The notes under the pieces: generated by a model
Database searches by the model: none
Told to the model about the DNA's origin: nothing
The model's input: only the letters and a program-made list of their open reading frames with translations
Assembly (NCBI GenBank): GCA_028717445.1
Contig: JAQUNU010000010.1
Coordinates: forward strand, 1-18,721
Direction: 5' to 3'
Length of the DNA: 18,721 nt
DNA from: Candidatus Portnoyibacteriota bacterium
GTDB taxonomy: Bacteria; Patescibacteriota; Minisyncoccia; Portnoybacterales; GWB1-42-6
Shown here: positions 1 to 7,419 of the stretch, piece by piece
Layout of the letters: every line of letters begins with the position of its first letter
How positions within the stretch are numbered: position 1 is the first letter of the stretch
Translations under genes and position numbers: made by a program

Positions 1-726
1 ATCCTGCAGCATTTCAAATCCAGCCGCTTCATCTCTTTTTCTTTGGCTCAAAGAAAATTTTTGCCCGAATTAAATTGGGTAGGCAATATCTACCATGGCG
101 TTGACATTAAAAGATTCAATTTCAATCCCAAACCCGAAGATTACTTTCTCTGCATCGGGCGGATCACTCAAGAAAAGGGCACCCATCTTGCCATTGAGGC
201 TGCAAAAGCCGCCAATGTCCCTTTAAGGATCGCGGGCAGAAGCTATCCAAACGATAAATACTGGCACGATAAGATAGAACCCCACATAGACGGTGTCATG
301 ATCAGATATATAGGCGAGGCCGATTTTGAAAAAAAAGTTGATCTTTTCAGGAATGCCAGAGGCGTGCTTATGCCGGTGCAATGGGAAGAGCCGTTTGGCA
401 TGGTCATGATCGAAGCCATGGCCTGCGGCACGCCAACCATTGCTTTCAGGCGAGGCTCAATTCCAGAAGTGGTCAGCGATAAAAAAACAGGGTATGTTGT
501 CAACGATGTTTTAGAGATAGTTGAAGCCATAAAAAACATAGATAGAATCAGCCGGGAGGAAACCAGAAAAAGAGCTGAAAATTATTTCAGCATAGAAAAG
601 ATGATCGCGGGCTACATAAAAGTTTACACCCGCATTATTGAAGAAAGCCGGTATAAAAAAGAGAACGGTTTTAATCACCAGATAATAAAACAACTCGCTT
701 CTTATTTGAAAAATTTCCGAAAGTAA
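1..726 (+). CDS. Glycosyltransferase family 4 protein, 5'-truncated by the window edge
   Basis: The reading frame is open from base 1, so only the C-terminal part of the gene is present. The first visible residues (HFKSSRFISFS) match the middle of the neighbouring minus-strand paralogue, so the N-terminal half lies outside the window. The visible part is the GT-B C-terminal Rossmann domain that binds the nucleotide-sugar donor. It contains an FLCIGRI strand, an E-x7-E motif (EPFGMVMIE) and the following AMACGTP loop, all typical of GT4 enzymes. The last 30 or so residues are a basic tail that the two paralogues lack. The gene converges on the 769-1818 glycosyltransferase and shares its terminator. 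The probable role is transfer of a sugar onto a cell-envelope glycan or glycolipid; the donor and acceptor cannot be read from sequence. Confidence 0.9.
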   Translation: MLQHFKSSRFISFSLAQRKFLPELNWVGNIYHGVDIKRFNFNPKPEDYFLCIGRITQEKGTHLAIEAAKAANVPLRIAGRSYPNDKYWHDKIEPHIDGVMIRYIGEADFEKKVDLFRNARGVLMPVQWEEPFGMVMIEAMACGTPTIAFRRGSIPEVVSDKKTGYVVNDVLEIVEAIKNIDRISREETRKRAENYFSIEKMIAGYIKVYTRIIEESRYKKENGFNHQIIKQLASYLKNFRK

Positions 727-741
727 AAAGCAAAGAAACAA

Positions 742-765
742 AAAACGCCCCTCGCGGGGCGTTTT
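742..765. terminator. Bidirectional intrinsic terminator between convergent glycosyltransferase genes
   Basis: A perfect inverted repeat, AAAACGCCCC / GGGGCGTTTT around a TCGC loop, gives a 10-bp stem flanked by A and T runs. It lies 15 bases after the plus-strand stop and 3 bases after the minus-strand stop, so it can end transcription from both sides. Confidence 0.9.
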
Positions 766-768
766 GAA

Positions 769-1818
769 TTAACCTTTTAAAACTGATTCATAAACTTTTA
801 AGTAATTTTCAGCCATCTTTTCTTTAGAGAAATTTTCTTCAACCCTTTGCCGGCATTTTTTCCGATCAATCCGGTCAATATTTCTTACAGCTTCCAGAAA
901 ATATTCCTGGCTATTCTCCACCACAAAACCAGTTTCTTTATCTTTGACCACTTCCGGCGCGGAACCCATTTTTGTGGCGATCACAGGAGTGCCGCAAGCC
1001 ATAGCCTCCACAAAAAAGAGGCCAAAGGGCTCGCGCCATTGGATCGGCGCGAGCAAAGCCTTGGCATTGCCAAGCAGTTTATTTTTTTCTTTATGCCCCA
1101 CTTCTCCGATGAACTTTATCTGCTCACCATCGATCAAAGGAGCCACTTCTTCATCGTAAAATTTCTGGTCAACGGGATCTACTTTAGCCGCCATAATTAG
1201 CTTAACACCTGCCTCTTTGGCGATATTTATCGCCTCAACCGGCCCTTTTTGTTTCGAAATTCTGCCTAAAAACGCAAAATAATCGCCTGCCTTTTCTCTA
1301 TAATCAAACAACTGAACATCAATTCCATTATAGACCGTCCCGACATAATTCAATTCAGGAATAGGCTCTCTTTGATTATTGCTGATCGAAATAAAACGTG
1401 AATTCTTGAAGGTCTTAAACATTTCAATATGGAAAGGCGTCTCAAACGGGCCATGGACAGTAGTTACCATCGGCGAATCAATAAATTTTTCGTAGGGCAG
1501 GAGCCGCCAGCCCAAATTATTATGTAAAATGTCATATTTGCCTTCTTTTAATTTCTCCAAAATTTTGCCTACACCTATATTGGCAAAAAGATCTCTTTTG
1601 ATTTTCATTTCCTGCACGCTCATGCCCTCATGCCTAACGGCCGTTTCAAAAATCGGCACTAATTTTGCGCTTGTTTTTGAATCGCCGCTTGCGAACAAAG
1701 TCACATCGTGGCCCATTTTGACTAATTCTTCGACCAAATTGTAAACAACAAGCTCAACCCCGCCGTATTTTGGCGGAGGAACTTTTTCTTCAAACGTTGA
1801 ACAAACAGCAATTTTCAT
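769..1818 (-). CDS. Glycosyltransferase family 4 protein
   Basis: A 349-residue cytosolic or membrane-peripheral GT-B glycosyltransferase of normal length for GT4. The N-terminal domain has the acceptor-side glycine motif (YGGVELVVYNL, about residues 18-28) followed by GHDVTLFASGDS. The C-terminal domain has FAFLGRISKQKG and the catalytic/donor-binding E-x7-E motif EPFGLFFVE, then AMACGTPVIA. It is clearly paralogous to both flanking glycosyltransferases, which suggests duplication and specialisation for successive sugars. It starts at ATG with no evident Shine-Dalgarno, 4 bases after the stop of the upstream glycosyltransferase, and is last in the slipin-GT-GT operon. Substrate unknown; envelope polysaccharide or glycolipid synthesis is the usual role. 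Confidence 0.92.
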   Translation of the reverse strand: MKIAVCSTFEEKVPPPKYGGVELVVYNLVEELVKMGHDVTLFASGDSKTSAKLVPIFETAVRHEGMSVQEMKIKRDLFANIGVGKILEKLKEGKYDILHNNLGWRLLPYEKFIDSPMVTTVHGPFETPFHIEMFKTFKNSRFISISNNQREPIPELNYVGTVYNGIDVQLFDYREKAGDYFAFLGRISKQKGPVEAINIAKEAGVKLIMAAKVDPVDQKFYDEEVAPLIDGEQIKFIGEVGHKEKNKLLGNAKALLAPIQWREPFGLFFVEAMACGTPVIATKMGSAPEVVKDKETGFVVENSQEYFLEAVRNIDRIDRKKCRQRVEENFSKEKMAENYLKVYESVLKG

Positions 1819-1822
1819 AATT

Positions 1823-2887
1823 TTATTTCTTTAAAATTTTATAATAAATTTTCTCATATCCATCAATCATTGCCCCAATCGAAAATTTCTCAGCCGCTCT
1901 CTTCCGACACTCATTAGGGTCTATCATATCAATCTTGTTAATGGCACTTATTATCTCCTCCTCTGAGTCAACTAAGAAACCGGTTTTTTCGTCAATAATT
2001 TCCGGCAGCGAACCTTTCTTATAAGCAATGACTGGCGTACCGCAGGCCATGGATTCAACAGCCGCCAAACCAAAGGCCTCCTCTACCTGTAAAGGAAAAA
2101 GAAATGCTTTAGCTTTTTTTACATATTCAAAAAGATCCTCACGCCCAACCATTCCCCTAAAGATGATTTGTTGACCATCAATTAAAGGCTCAATGTCATT
2201 TTTCCAGTAATCCGCTTCTGAAGGGGAACCGAAAATCAGCAAACGATGACCGGATTTTTTGGCAATCTTTATCGCGTCAGCCGTTCCTTTAATTCTCGAA
2301 ATCCGGCCAAAAAAAATCAAATAATCATCTTTTTCTTTTGAAAATGGAATTTTCTCGATTTCTAAACCATGGTGAACTGTTCCTGCCCAATTAAGATCAG
2401 GGAGCGATTCTCGCTGCTTATCGCTGATGCTGACATAAAACTGATCTTTTTTATAATGGGAAAGGATCTCCTTTCTGGTTCCTGTTATCGGATCATGAAT
2501 CGTCACAACTGTCGGAATATTAAAAAAGGCGGCAAAATGCGCCGCTTTCATATCCAAATGGCTGTGTAAAATATCAAAATTACCCCTAACGGCTGTTCTA
2601 TATGCTTCCGCGATCAGCATATACTCATAAACCTCGTGTCTTTTCAATCGCTTGGCATTATAAGAAGCTTCTTCGGTAACACTGACAAGCCTCGCTCCAG
2701 TCTGCGAATCGCCCGAAGCAAAAAGAGTCACATCGTGGCCCTGGCTGACAAGCCCTTCTGTAATCATTGAAACCATCAATTCGGGCGCGCCAGACCAACC
2801 CCCCGGAACATATTTTTCCGGGGGGGACGGAGGAATGCGAATAACATTCGAGGCTAAAATCCCAATTTTTAATTTTCTATTTTCCAT
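1823..2887 (-). CDS. Glycosyltransferase family 4 protein
   Basis: A 354-residue GT4-type glycosyltransferase. The N-terminal half shows a PPSPPEKYVPGGWSGAPE loop and GHDVTLFASGDSQTGARLV, which aligns with the downstream paralogue. The C-terminal half shows LIFFGRISRIKG, then the E-x7-E motif EAFGLAAVE and SMACGTPVIAYKKGS. No membrane segment is visible. The gene starts 2 bases after the slipin stop and ends 4 bases before the next glycosyltransferase, so the three are almost certainly one transcript. The three paralogues in this window probably act in one glycan pathway; this is inference, since acceptor specificity cannot be read from sequence. Confidence 0.92.
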   Translation of the reverse strand: MENRKLKIGILASNVIRIPPSPPEKYVPGGWSGAPELMVSMITEGLVSQGHDVTLFASGDSQTGARLVSVTEEASYNAKRLKRHEVYEYMLIAEAYRTAVRGNFDILHSHLDMKAAHFAAFFNIPTVVTIHDPITGTRKEILSHYKKDQFYVSISDKQRESLPDLNWAGTVHHGLEIEKIPFSKEKDDYLIFFGRISRIKGTADAIKIAKKSGHRLLIFGSPSEADYWKNDIEPLIDGQQIIFRGMVGREDLFEYVKKAKAFLFPLQVEEAFGLAAVESMACGTPVIAYKKGSLPEIIDEKTGFLVDSEEEIISAINKIDMIDPNECRKRAAEKFSIGAMIDGYEKIYYKILKK

Positions 2888-2889
2888 TT

Positions 2890-3642
2890 TTAAGCCTGCT
2901 TCTTTCCGTATTTTTCAAAAGCTCTCAGTATTTCCAGCGGCACGGCAAAGACAATTGTATTCGATTGGTCAGAACTGATGTCATTAATTGTCTGCAAAGT
3001 TCGCAGATGCAAAGCGCCGTCGGCCGAGGCCAAAGTTTCAGCCGCTTTAGCCATATTATTGGCCGCGATAACTTCGCCTTCGGCCTTGATGATAATCGCT
3101 CTTTTTTCTCTTTCTGCTTCGGCCTGTTTACCGATCACTCTTTTCATTTCTTCGGGCAAAGAAATATCTTTTAATTCCACGTTGCTCACTTTAATACCCC
3201 AGGGATCGGTGGCGATATCAATGATGTTTCTGATGTTTTCCGAAACTCGGTCTCGCTTGGACAAAAGCTCATCCAAATCAACCTGGCCCACGACATTTCG
3301 CATGGTTGTCTGCGCCAATTGCGAAATCGCGTAAAAATAATTTTCAACTTCCAAAATGACTTTGTTGGCGTCTTGGACTTTATAATAAATGACCGCGTTC
3401 ACGCCGACCGAAATATTATCCTTGGTAATCGCTTCTTGGTTAGGCACATCAACCGCCTTTATTCGCATATCAACTTTTTGATAAGACTGGATAATCGGAA
3501 AAACCAACCGCCAGCCCGGCTCCATAGTTCCGATATATTTTCCTAGCATAAATTTTACGCCTTTCTGATACTGGTTGACCTGCCTGATCGAAATCAAAAT
3601 TATAAAAAGAGCAAAGCCAAAAATGAAATAAAATGTGTCCAT
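2890..3642 (-). CDS. SPFH/Band 7 membrane protein, slipin (stomatin-like)
   Basis: A 250-residue protein with an N-terminal hydrophobic segment (about residues 3-19) followed by the stomatin/prohibitin (SPFH) domain. Visible signatures are QYQKGVKFMLGKY, GWRLVFPI, a DVPNQEAITKDN block, VYYKV-like strands, and LDELLSKRD leading into a helix. The helix has the alanine/glutamate-rich stretch EAEREKRAIIIKAEGE that drives oligomerisation in this family. Slipins form membrane-associated rings that organise lipid microdomains. They are often encoded beside an NfeD-type partner; none is present here, and two glycosyltransferases follow instead. It is first in the operon, about 35 bases downstream of a predicted consensus promoter start. 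No strong Shine-Dalgarno precedes the ATG. Confidence 0.92.
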   Translation of the reverse strand: MDTFYFIFGFALFIILISIRQVNQYQKGVKFMLGKYIGTMEPGWRLVFPIIQSYQKVDMRIKAVDVPNQEAITKDNISVGVNAVIYYKVQDANKVILEVENYFYAISQLAQTTMRNVVGQVDLDELLSKRDRVSENIRNIIDIATDPWGIKVSNVELKDISLPEEMKRVIGKQAEAEREKRAIIIKAEGEVIAANNMAKAAETLASADGALHLRTLQTINDISSDQSNTIVFAVPLEILRAFEKYGKKQA

Positions 3643-3683
3643 GGATTTTTTTAAATTATTGATTAAAAAAACGGCTTTATCCT

Positions 3684-3712
3684 ATTATAATATTTAAAGG
3701 CTGTCTTTTCAA
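3684..3712 (-). promoter_or_regulatory. Sigma-70-type promoter for the slipin-glycosyltransferase operon
   Basis: On the minus strand, TTGAAA (3712-3707) is followed after exactly 17 bases by a perfect TATAAT (3689-3684). The predicted start lies near 3677, giving a leader of about 35 bases. The same AT-rich box also reads TATTAT/TATAAT on the plus strand, so the plus-strand small ORF may share it divergently. Confidence 0.75.
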
Positions 3713-3760
3713 GAATAACCAGTTCTTTTCCGAAAATGCAATGCTCCAATGGAGGAAAAG

Positions 3761-3916
3761 ATGAAAAACATTTTTTCTTTTTTACCGGCTTGCGGTTTGG
3801 TCCTGTCTCCGGGATCATGGATAATTGTCTATTTTATAGCCACTATTCTTGTCGTTTCCACGGCATTCGCTGAAGATTTATTGACAAAAAGCGGCAACTC
3901 GGCCGCTTTTTTTTAA
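3761..3916 (+). CDS. Small secreted or membrane peptide, 51 residues
   Basis: An ORF preceded by a strong Shine-Dalgarno (GGAGG at 3751-3755, 5 bases before the ATG). Residues 1-38 form a signal-peptide-like or single-helix stretch: a basic Met-Lys start, a hydrophobic run, and STAFA at 34-38. This resembles a signal peptidase I site and would leave a mature tail of only about 13 residues (starting EDLLTKSG). The last codons lie inside the terminator hairpin and the stop sits in its T-tract. I recognise no family. It could be a secreted microprotein, a small membrane anchor or a leader peptide. The strong ribosome site and signal-like composition favour real translation, but a chance ORF within a short RNA cannot be excluded. 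Confidence 0.5.
   Translation: MKNIFSFLPACGLVLSPGSWIIVYFIATILVVSTAFAEDLLTKSGNSAAFF
3886..3915. terminator. Bidirectional intrinsic terminator between the small peptide ORF and typA
   Basis: AAAAAGCGGC (3886-3895) pairs with GCCGCTTTTT (3902-3911) around a 6-base loop. It is followed by T's on the plus strand and, read in reverse, also ends in a T run on the minus strand. It can stop both the 51-residue peptide transcript and typA, whose stop codon is 35 bases away. Confidence 0.85.
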
Positions 3917-3949
3917 AAAATTAATTTGCTACCCGAATACGTTATATTA

Positions 3950-5758
3950 CTATCTGATTCCTTTTCTTCGCTTTTTTTCTTCATTCTCATCTAATACCAT
4001 TTTCCTGATTCTGATGCTTTTTGGCGTCACTTCCACAAGCTCGTCGTCGCCGATGTATTCCAGCGCGTCTTCCAGACCCATGGCCCGCGGCTTATCAAAG
4101 TGCTCAGCTGAGCCATCACCCTTGGAGCGCATATTGGAAAGCTGTTTTTCCTTGCAAGCGTTCACGCGAATATCTTCGGCGCGCGAGTTCTGACCCACGA
4201 CCTGGCCTCTATAAACTTGTTCCCCTGGCCCGACGAAAAGCACGCCGCGGCCCTGGGCATTCAACAGTCCATAAAGCCTTGAGGTTCCGGTCTCATGAGC
4301 CACAAGCGAGCCGTGCTTGCGTTCGATCTTTTTGCCAGAAGCAGGATAATAATCGTCAAATAAAGTGTTCACGATTCCCAGCCCTCGCGTGTCGGTTAAA
4401 AATTCGCTTCGAAATCCAAATAATCCGGCCGTAGGCACGCGAAATTCAAGAGAGGTCATATTGTTTTCCGTCTTCATATTTAAAAGCTGGCCCTGGCGGC
4501 CTCCCAATTTTTGGATAACAATACCTGAATGAATTTCCGGCACATCAATGAAAACAAGTTCATATGGCTCCGCTTTTTTGCCGTCTATTTCTTTTTCGAT
4601 CACTTGCGGCCGCGAAACTTGAAATTCATATCCTTCACGCCGTAGGCGTTCGATAAAAATAGCCAGGTGCAATTCGCCTCTTCCGGAAACGATCCACGCG
4701 CCGTCAGACGTATCTTCAACGCGCAAAGCCATATCGGTCTCGAGCTCGCGATACAATCTTTCCCTAATCTGCCTCGAGGTTGAGAATTCTCCTTCCTGGC
4801 CGGCAAAAGGAGAATTATTAATTAAAAAGGTCATTTTTACCGTCGGCTCGTCTATTTTTAAAATTGGAAGCGCAACCGGATTTTCCGGTTCAGCGATGGT
4901 TTCGCCGATATTTATGTCTTCAATTCCGGCCACAGCCGCGATATCGCCAGCCGCCACTTCGTTGACCTCCACGCGTTCGAGGCCGATAAAAGTCATCAAA
5001 CTAATGAGGCGGCATTTCTTTATTTGGCTGGCGCGATTAATATGAGCAATTTCCTGTCCGGCTTTCAGAATTCCGTTCTGCACCCGGCCAACCGTAATTC
5101 TTCCCTTGAAATTATCGCCGCTGATCATTGTCGAAAGCATTTGCAAAGAAGCATTTGAATCGCCGGAAGGCGCCGGAATATACTCCTCAATAGCCTTAAA
5201 AATAGGCGCGATATCCCTCATCGAATTCAAATCAGAACTCAATCCCGCTTTGCCTTGTTTAGCTGAAGCATAAATAACCGGGAAATCGGCGGTCGCGTCA
5301 TCCGCGCCCAACTCCAGAAAAAGTTCAAAAGTTTTGTCCAGAACAAAATTCGGCCTCGCTCCTTCTTTATCAATTTTATTTATGACGACGATTATTTTAT
5401 GTCTCATCTCAAGCGCTTTTTTCAAAACGAACCTGGTCTGCGGCATCGGACCTTCTTTGGCATCAACCAATAAAAGACAGCCATCCGCCATTTTAAGAAC
5501 TCTTTCGACTTCGCCGCCAAAATCCACGTGGCCGGGCGTGTCAATAATATTTATTTTAATACCATTCCACTGCACCGACGCGTTTTTTGAAAAAATCGTA
5601 ATACCGCGCTCTTTTTCAAGTTCATTTGAATCCATGATGCAAGTGGCTTGCGCGATCTCCTTATTTAAATGCGTTTTTGACTGACGCAACAAAGCATCCA
5701 CTAATGTGGTCTTTCCGTGGTCAACATGGGCAATAATGGCAACATTCCTGATATCCAT
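3950..5758 (-). CDS. typA: Ribosome-associated translational GTPase TypA/BipA
   Basis: A 602-residue translational GTPase, the usual length for TypA/BipA. The G domain is complete: G1 AHVDHGKT (10-17), G2 RGITI (51-55), G3 DTPGH (73-77), G4 NKID (127-130) and G5 near YASAKQG. EF-Tu-like domain II, domains III/V and the TypA-specific C-terminal region follow, with FRVPTAGLFGFRSEFLTDTRG and a basic end (KKRRKGIR). The family binds the 70S ribosome in the EF-G/LepA site and supports 50S assembly and stress or cold adaptation. I chose the ATG at 5758 because family members begin just before RNVAIIAHVDHG. An in-frame TTG at 5782 would add eight residues without a clear ribosome site. The gene is monocistronic between its own promoter and a terminator. 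Confidence 0.97.
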   Translation of the reverse strand: MDIRNVAIIAHVDHGKTTLVDALLRQSKTHLNKEIAQATCIMDSNELEKERGITIFSKNASVQWNGIKINIIDTPGHVDFGGEVERVLKMADGCLLLVDAKEGPMPQTRFVLKKALEMRHKIIVVINKIDKEGARPNFVLDKTFELFLELGADDATADFPVIYASAKQGKAGLSSDLNSMRDIAPIFKAIEEYIPAPSGDSNASLQMLSTMISGDNFKGRITVGRVQNGILKAGQEIAHINRASQIKKCRLISLMTFIGLERVEVNEVAAGDIAAVAGIEDINIGETIAEPENPVALPILKIDEPTVKMTFLINNSPFAGQEGEFSTSRQIRERLYRELETDMALRVEDTSDGAWIVSGRGELHLAIFIERLRREGYEFQVSRPQVIEKEIDGKKAEPYELVFIDVPEIHSGIVIQKLGGRQGQLLNMKTENNMTSLEFRVPTAGLFGFRSEFLTDTRGLGIVNTLFDDYYPASGKKIERKHGSLVAHETGTSRLYGLLNAQGRGVLFVGPGEQVYRGQVVGQNSRAEDIRVNACKEKQLSNMRSKGDGSAEHFDKPRAMGLEDALEYIGDDELVEVTPKSIRIRKMVLDENEEKKRRKGIR

Positions 5759-5842
5759 AATAATCGAAGCAAACTTGCGCAATCTATGCGTTATTTTGCT
5801 TCTAAATTTGCTTTGTGCGATTTTTTTTGCGCTTTAAACAAA

Positions 5843-5875
5843 AAATCCGCTGGTTCTTTCAGACGGATTTATCCG
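5843..5875 (-). terminator. Attenuator-like terminator hairpin in the typA leader
   Basis: On the minus strand, AAATCCG (5870-5864) pairs with CGGATTT (5849-5843). The stem continues as CTG/CAG across a bulged A, and a run of six T's follows the stem. Just upstream, CGGAT (5875-5871) can pair instead with the ATCCG that forms the left arm of the terminator, giving mutually exclusive folds. The element lies between the predicted typA promoter and the typA start codon. It could alternatively end read-through from the surface-protein operon, whose last stop is about 170 bases upstream. Confidence 0.6.
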
Positions 5876-5883
5876 AAAAATCT

Positions 5884-5911
5884 ATTATAACACAAATTTC
5901 TAAAAAGGCAA
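5884..5911 (-). promoter_or_regulatory. Predicted typA promoter with extended -10
   Basis: On the minus strand, TTGCCT (5911-5906) is followed by a 16-base spacer and TATAAT (5889-5884). TGT immediately before the -10 box gives an extended TGnTATAAT. The predicted start near 5877 leaves a leader of about 119 bases. No better promoter was found between 5843 and the start codon. The remaining 127 bases up to 6038 are AT-rich and hold nothing else I can support. Confidence 0.55.
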
Positions 5912-6038
5912 GAGTTTGCCCTAATCCTCGATTCTTCTCTTAATTTAAACAGTATTACGCTTCAAAACAAACCCCAACAAAATTTTATCCTATTATTTTA
6001 ACTTGCCCAATAACAACGTCGGGTAAAATTTTATTTCT

Positions 6039-6887
6039 TTAATTGCAAGTGCATTGAGTTACGACGTATTTTGCTGAATCGTTTCTGTCGCAATGCCAGA
6101 TACTGCCATCCCACCAGGTATATTTATAATAATCTCCAGCCCAGGTAGCGTCGTTATAGGCGTTTTTTCCTGTCTCCGATCCACCCGAACATCCTTTCTC
6201 CTGGCACCATTTCTTACAGTTTTCCTGCGCAAAATTGTACCCGCCATCATAATAGCCCCATAGCCATTTTCCGCATTTCTGGGGATTATTAAACGCCGGA
6301 CCCTCCAGGTCGCATTTATCTAAACAAGGATCAGCATCACAATTTCTGCATGTAAAAGTTATTCCGCTTGAACATGCGGCTGAAGAACATTCATCAGCAC
6401 AACACGCTGCGCCTTCACAGCTTTGGCTGGTTTCAGGCATAGGACATTCGCAGCCTGGATAAATGCCGCAAATGGTCCCCATATTGGCGCCGTCGTTTCT
6501 TTGGCAATAGACCGTCCGGGTCTGGGTGCCCGGGCCGCAGGATGGACTGCAAGAAGACCAATCGCTGGTATACCAAGAGAATGAAGGAATACAAATCAAA
6601 GTACCGGTTGCGCTAGTGCCAAGATCGCAATTATTCAATCCCTCAAGTTTTAAAATAGCAACCTGCATGGTGCCATAGGCCCTTAGAAGTCCGCTCACGC
6701 CCAAAGCTCCTGCTTTCAGCTGGCTGCCGGCGCTGGCGGTAACTGGAGCGCCAACCGAGTTGGCCGCGGGAGGAGAAGAAGCCGGATTAGTCCAGGCCTC
6801 GGCAAACTGAAGAGCCAGGCCGATGGAAAGGCCGATCAAAATGGCGGCAAGCTGATATGGGAGTCTTTGAAGGGATGGATTTGACAT
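6039..6887 (-). CDS. Secreted thrombospondin type-1 repeat protein with Cys-rich C-terminal domain
   Basis: A 282-residue extracytoplasmic protein, the longest of three tandem paralogues. Residues 1-32 form a signal peptide or anchor (QLAAILIGLSIGLALQFAEA). Residues 33-100 form the shared cassette containing LKAGALGVSGLLRAY and CDLGT..G.LIC. Residues 105-157 form a thrombospondin type-1 repeat (WSSCSPSCGPGTQTRTVYC and following Cys). Residues 158-282 are a unique tail rich in Cys (15), Trp and Tyr. So many Cys imply disulfide folding outside the cytoplasm. TSR domains usually mediate adhesion or protein binding; a surface role is inference. I chose the ATG at 6887 because the adjacent paralogue begins identically; an upstream in-frame start would overlap that gene. 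Last in the operon. Confidence 0.85.
   Translation of the reverse strand: MSNPSLQRLPYQLAAILIGLSIGLALQFAEAWTNPASSPPAANSVGAPVTASAGSQLKAGALGVSGLLRAYGTMQVAILKLEGLNNCDLGTSATGTLICIPSFSWYTSDWSSCSPSCGPGTQTRTVYCQRNDGANMGTICGIYPGCECPMPETSQSCEGAACCADECSSAACSSGITFTCRNCDADPCLDKCDLEGPAFNNPQKCGKWLWGYYDGGYNFAQENCKKWCQEKGCSGGSETGKNAYNDATWAGDYYKYTWWDGSIWHCDRNDSAKYVVTQCTCN
6418..6578 (-). repeat. 161-bp exact repeat encoding the TSR, copy in the 282-residue gene
   Basis: Reads identically to 6933-7093 on inspection (constant offset 515). It spans almost the whole thrombospondin repeat. Flanking bases diverge at once on both sides. Confidence 0.85.
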
Positions 6888-6889
6888 AA
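6792..6889 (-). repeat. Signal/anchor-coding repeat, copy 1
   Basis: 98 bp identical to 7304-7401 (offset 512), running through the start codon and one or two bases beyond it. Most of it is also identical to the third paralogue. Confidence 0.85.
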
Positions 6890-6910
6890 GATTATTCTCT
6901 CTTAATGGCA

Positions 6911-7399
6911 TTATTGACAAGAACCGTTATTGCAGCTTTGGCTGGTTTCAGGCATAGGACATTCGCAGCCTGGATAAATGCCGCAAATGGTCCCCATATT
7001 GGCGCCGTCGTTTCTTTGGCAATAGACCGTCCGGGTCTGGGTGCCCGGGCCGCAGGATGGACTGCAAGAAGACCAATCGCTGGTATACCAAGAATATGAT
7101 TTAAGACAAATAATGTAACCGCTTGAATTAGTGCCCAAATCACAACCGTTTAACCCGTCAATTTTCAAAACGGCGGTCTGCATCATGCTGTAAGCCCTTA
7201 GAAGTCCGCTCACGCCCAAAGCGCCGGATTTCAGCTGGCTGGCCGCTCCGGTTGTAATCGGCGTGCCGACATTGCCTTGAGGCGGACTGGCCGGCGGGCT
7301 AACCCAGGCCTCGGCAAACTGAAGAGCCAGGCCGATGGAAAGGCCGATCAAAATGGCGGCAAGCTGATATGGGAGTCTTTGAAGGGATGGATTTGACAT
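6911..7399 (-). CDS. Secreted thrombospondin type-1 repeat protein, middle paralogue
   Basis: A 162-residue protein with the same signal/anchor and SGALGVSGLLRAY cassette as its two neighbours. The cassette is followed directly by one thrombospondin type-1 repeat (WSSCSPSCGPGTQ, then the CECPMPETSQSC closing Cys) and only a few more residues. Its TSR is identical in DNA to that of the longer downstream paralogue. The linker between cassette and TSR differs, with KSYSWYTSDW in place of PSFSWYTSDW. It sits 20 bases after the 100-residue paralogue and 23 bases before the 282-residue one. Probable role: secreted or anchored surface binding protein. Confident as a gene and for the TSR; the ligand is unknown. 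Confidence 0.85.
   Translation of the reverse strand: MSNPSLQRLPYQLAAILIGLSIGLALQFAEAWVSPPASPPQGNVGTPITTGAASQLKSGALGVSGLLRAYSMMQTAVLKIDGLNGCDLGTNSSGYIICLKSYSWYTSDWSSCSPSCGPGTQTRTVYCQRNDGANMGTICGIYPGCECPMPETSQSCNNGSCQ
6933..7093 (-). repeat. 161-bp exact repeat encoding the TSR, copy in the 162-residue gene
   Basis: Partner of 6418-6578. The identity at synonymous positions points to recent duplication or gene conversion rather than protein-level constraint alone. Confidence 0.85.
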
Positions 7400-7401
7400 A
7401 A
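7265..7401 (-). repeat. Signal/anchor-coding repeat, copy 2
   Basis: Its left 105 bp (7265-7369) match 7588-7692 exactly. Its right 98 bp (7304-7401) match 6792-6889 exactly. It is therefore the overlap copy linking all three paralogues. Confidence 0.85.
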
Positions 7402-7419
7402 AACGCTTTTAAAAAATAA

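Noticed and set aside
4021..5684. Several plus-strand ORFs opposite typA and one minus-strand ORF at 4600-4806
   Set aside because: They are shadows of the strongly conserved typA frame and encode implausible proteins.
6888..6920. Upstream in-frame start (11 extra residues) for the 282-residue TSR protein
   Set aside because: It would overlap the end of the preceding paralogue, and the paralogue itself starts at the equivalent internal ATG.
6418..7093. Exact repeats considered as an insertion sequence or transposon ends
   Set aside because: They are direct repeats lying within coding sequence and follow domain borders. No transposase, inverted termini or target duplication is visible.
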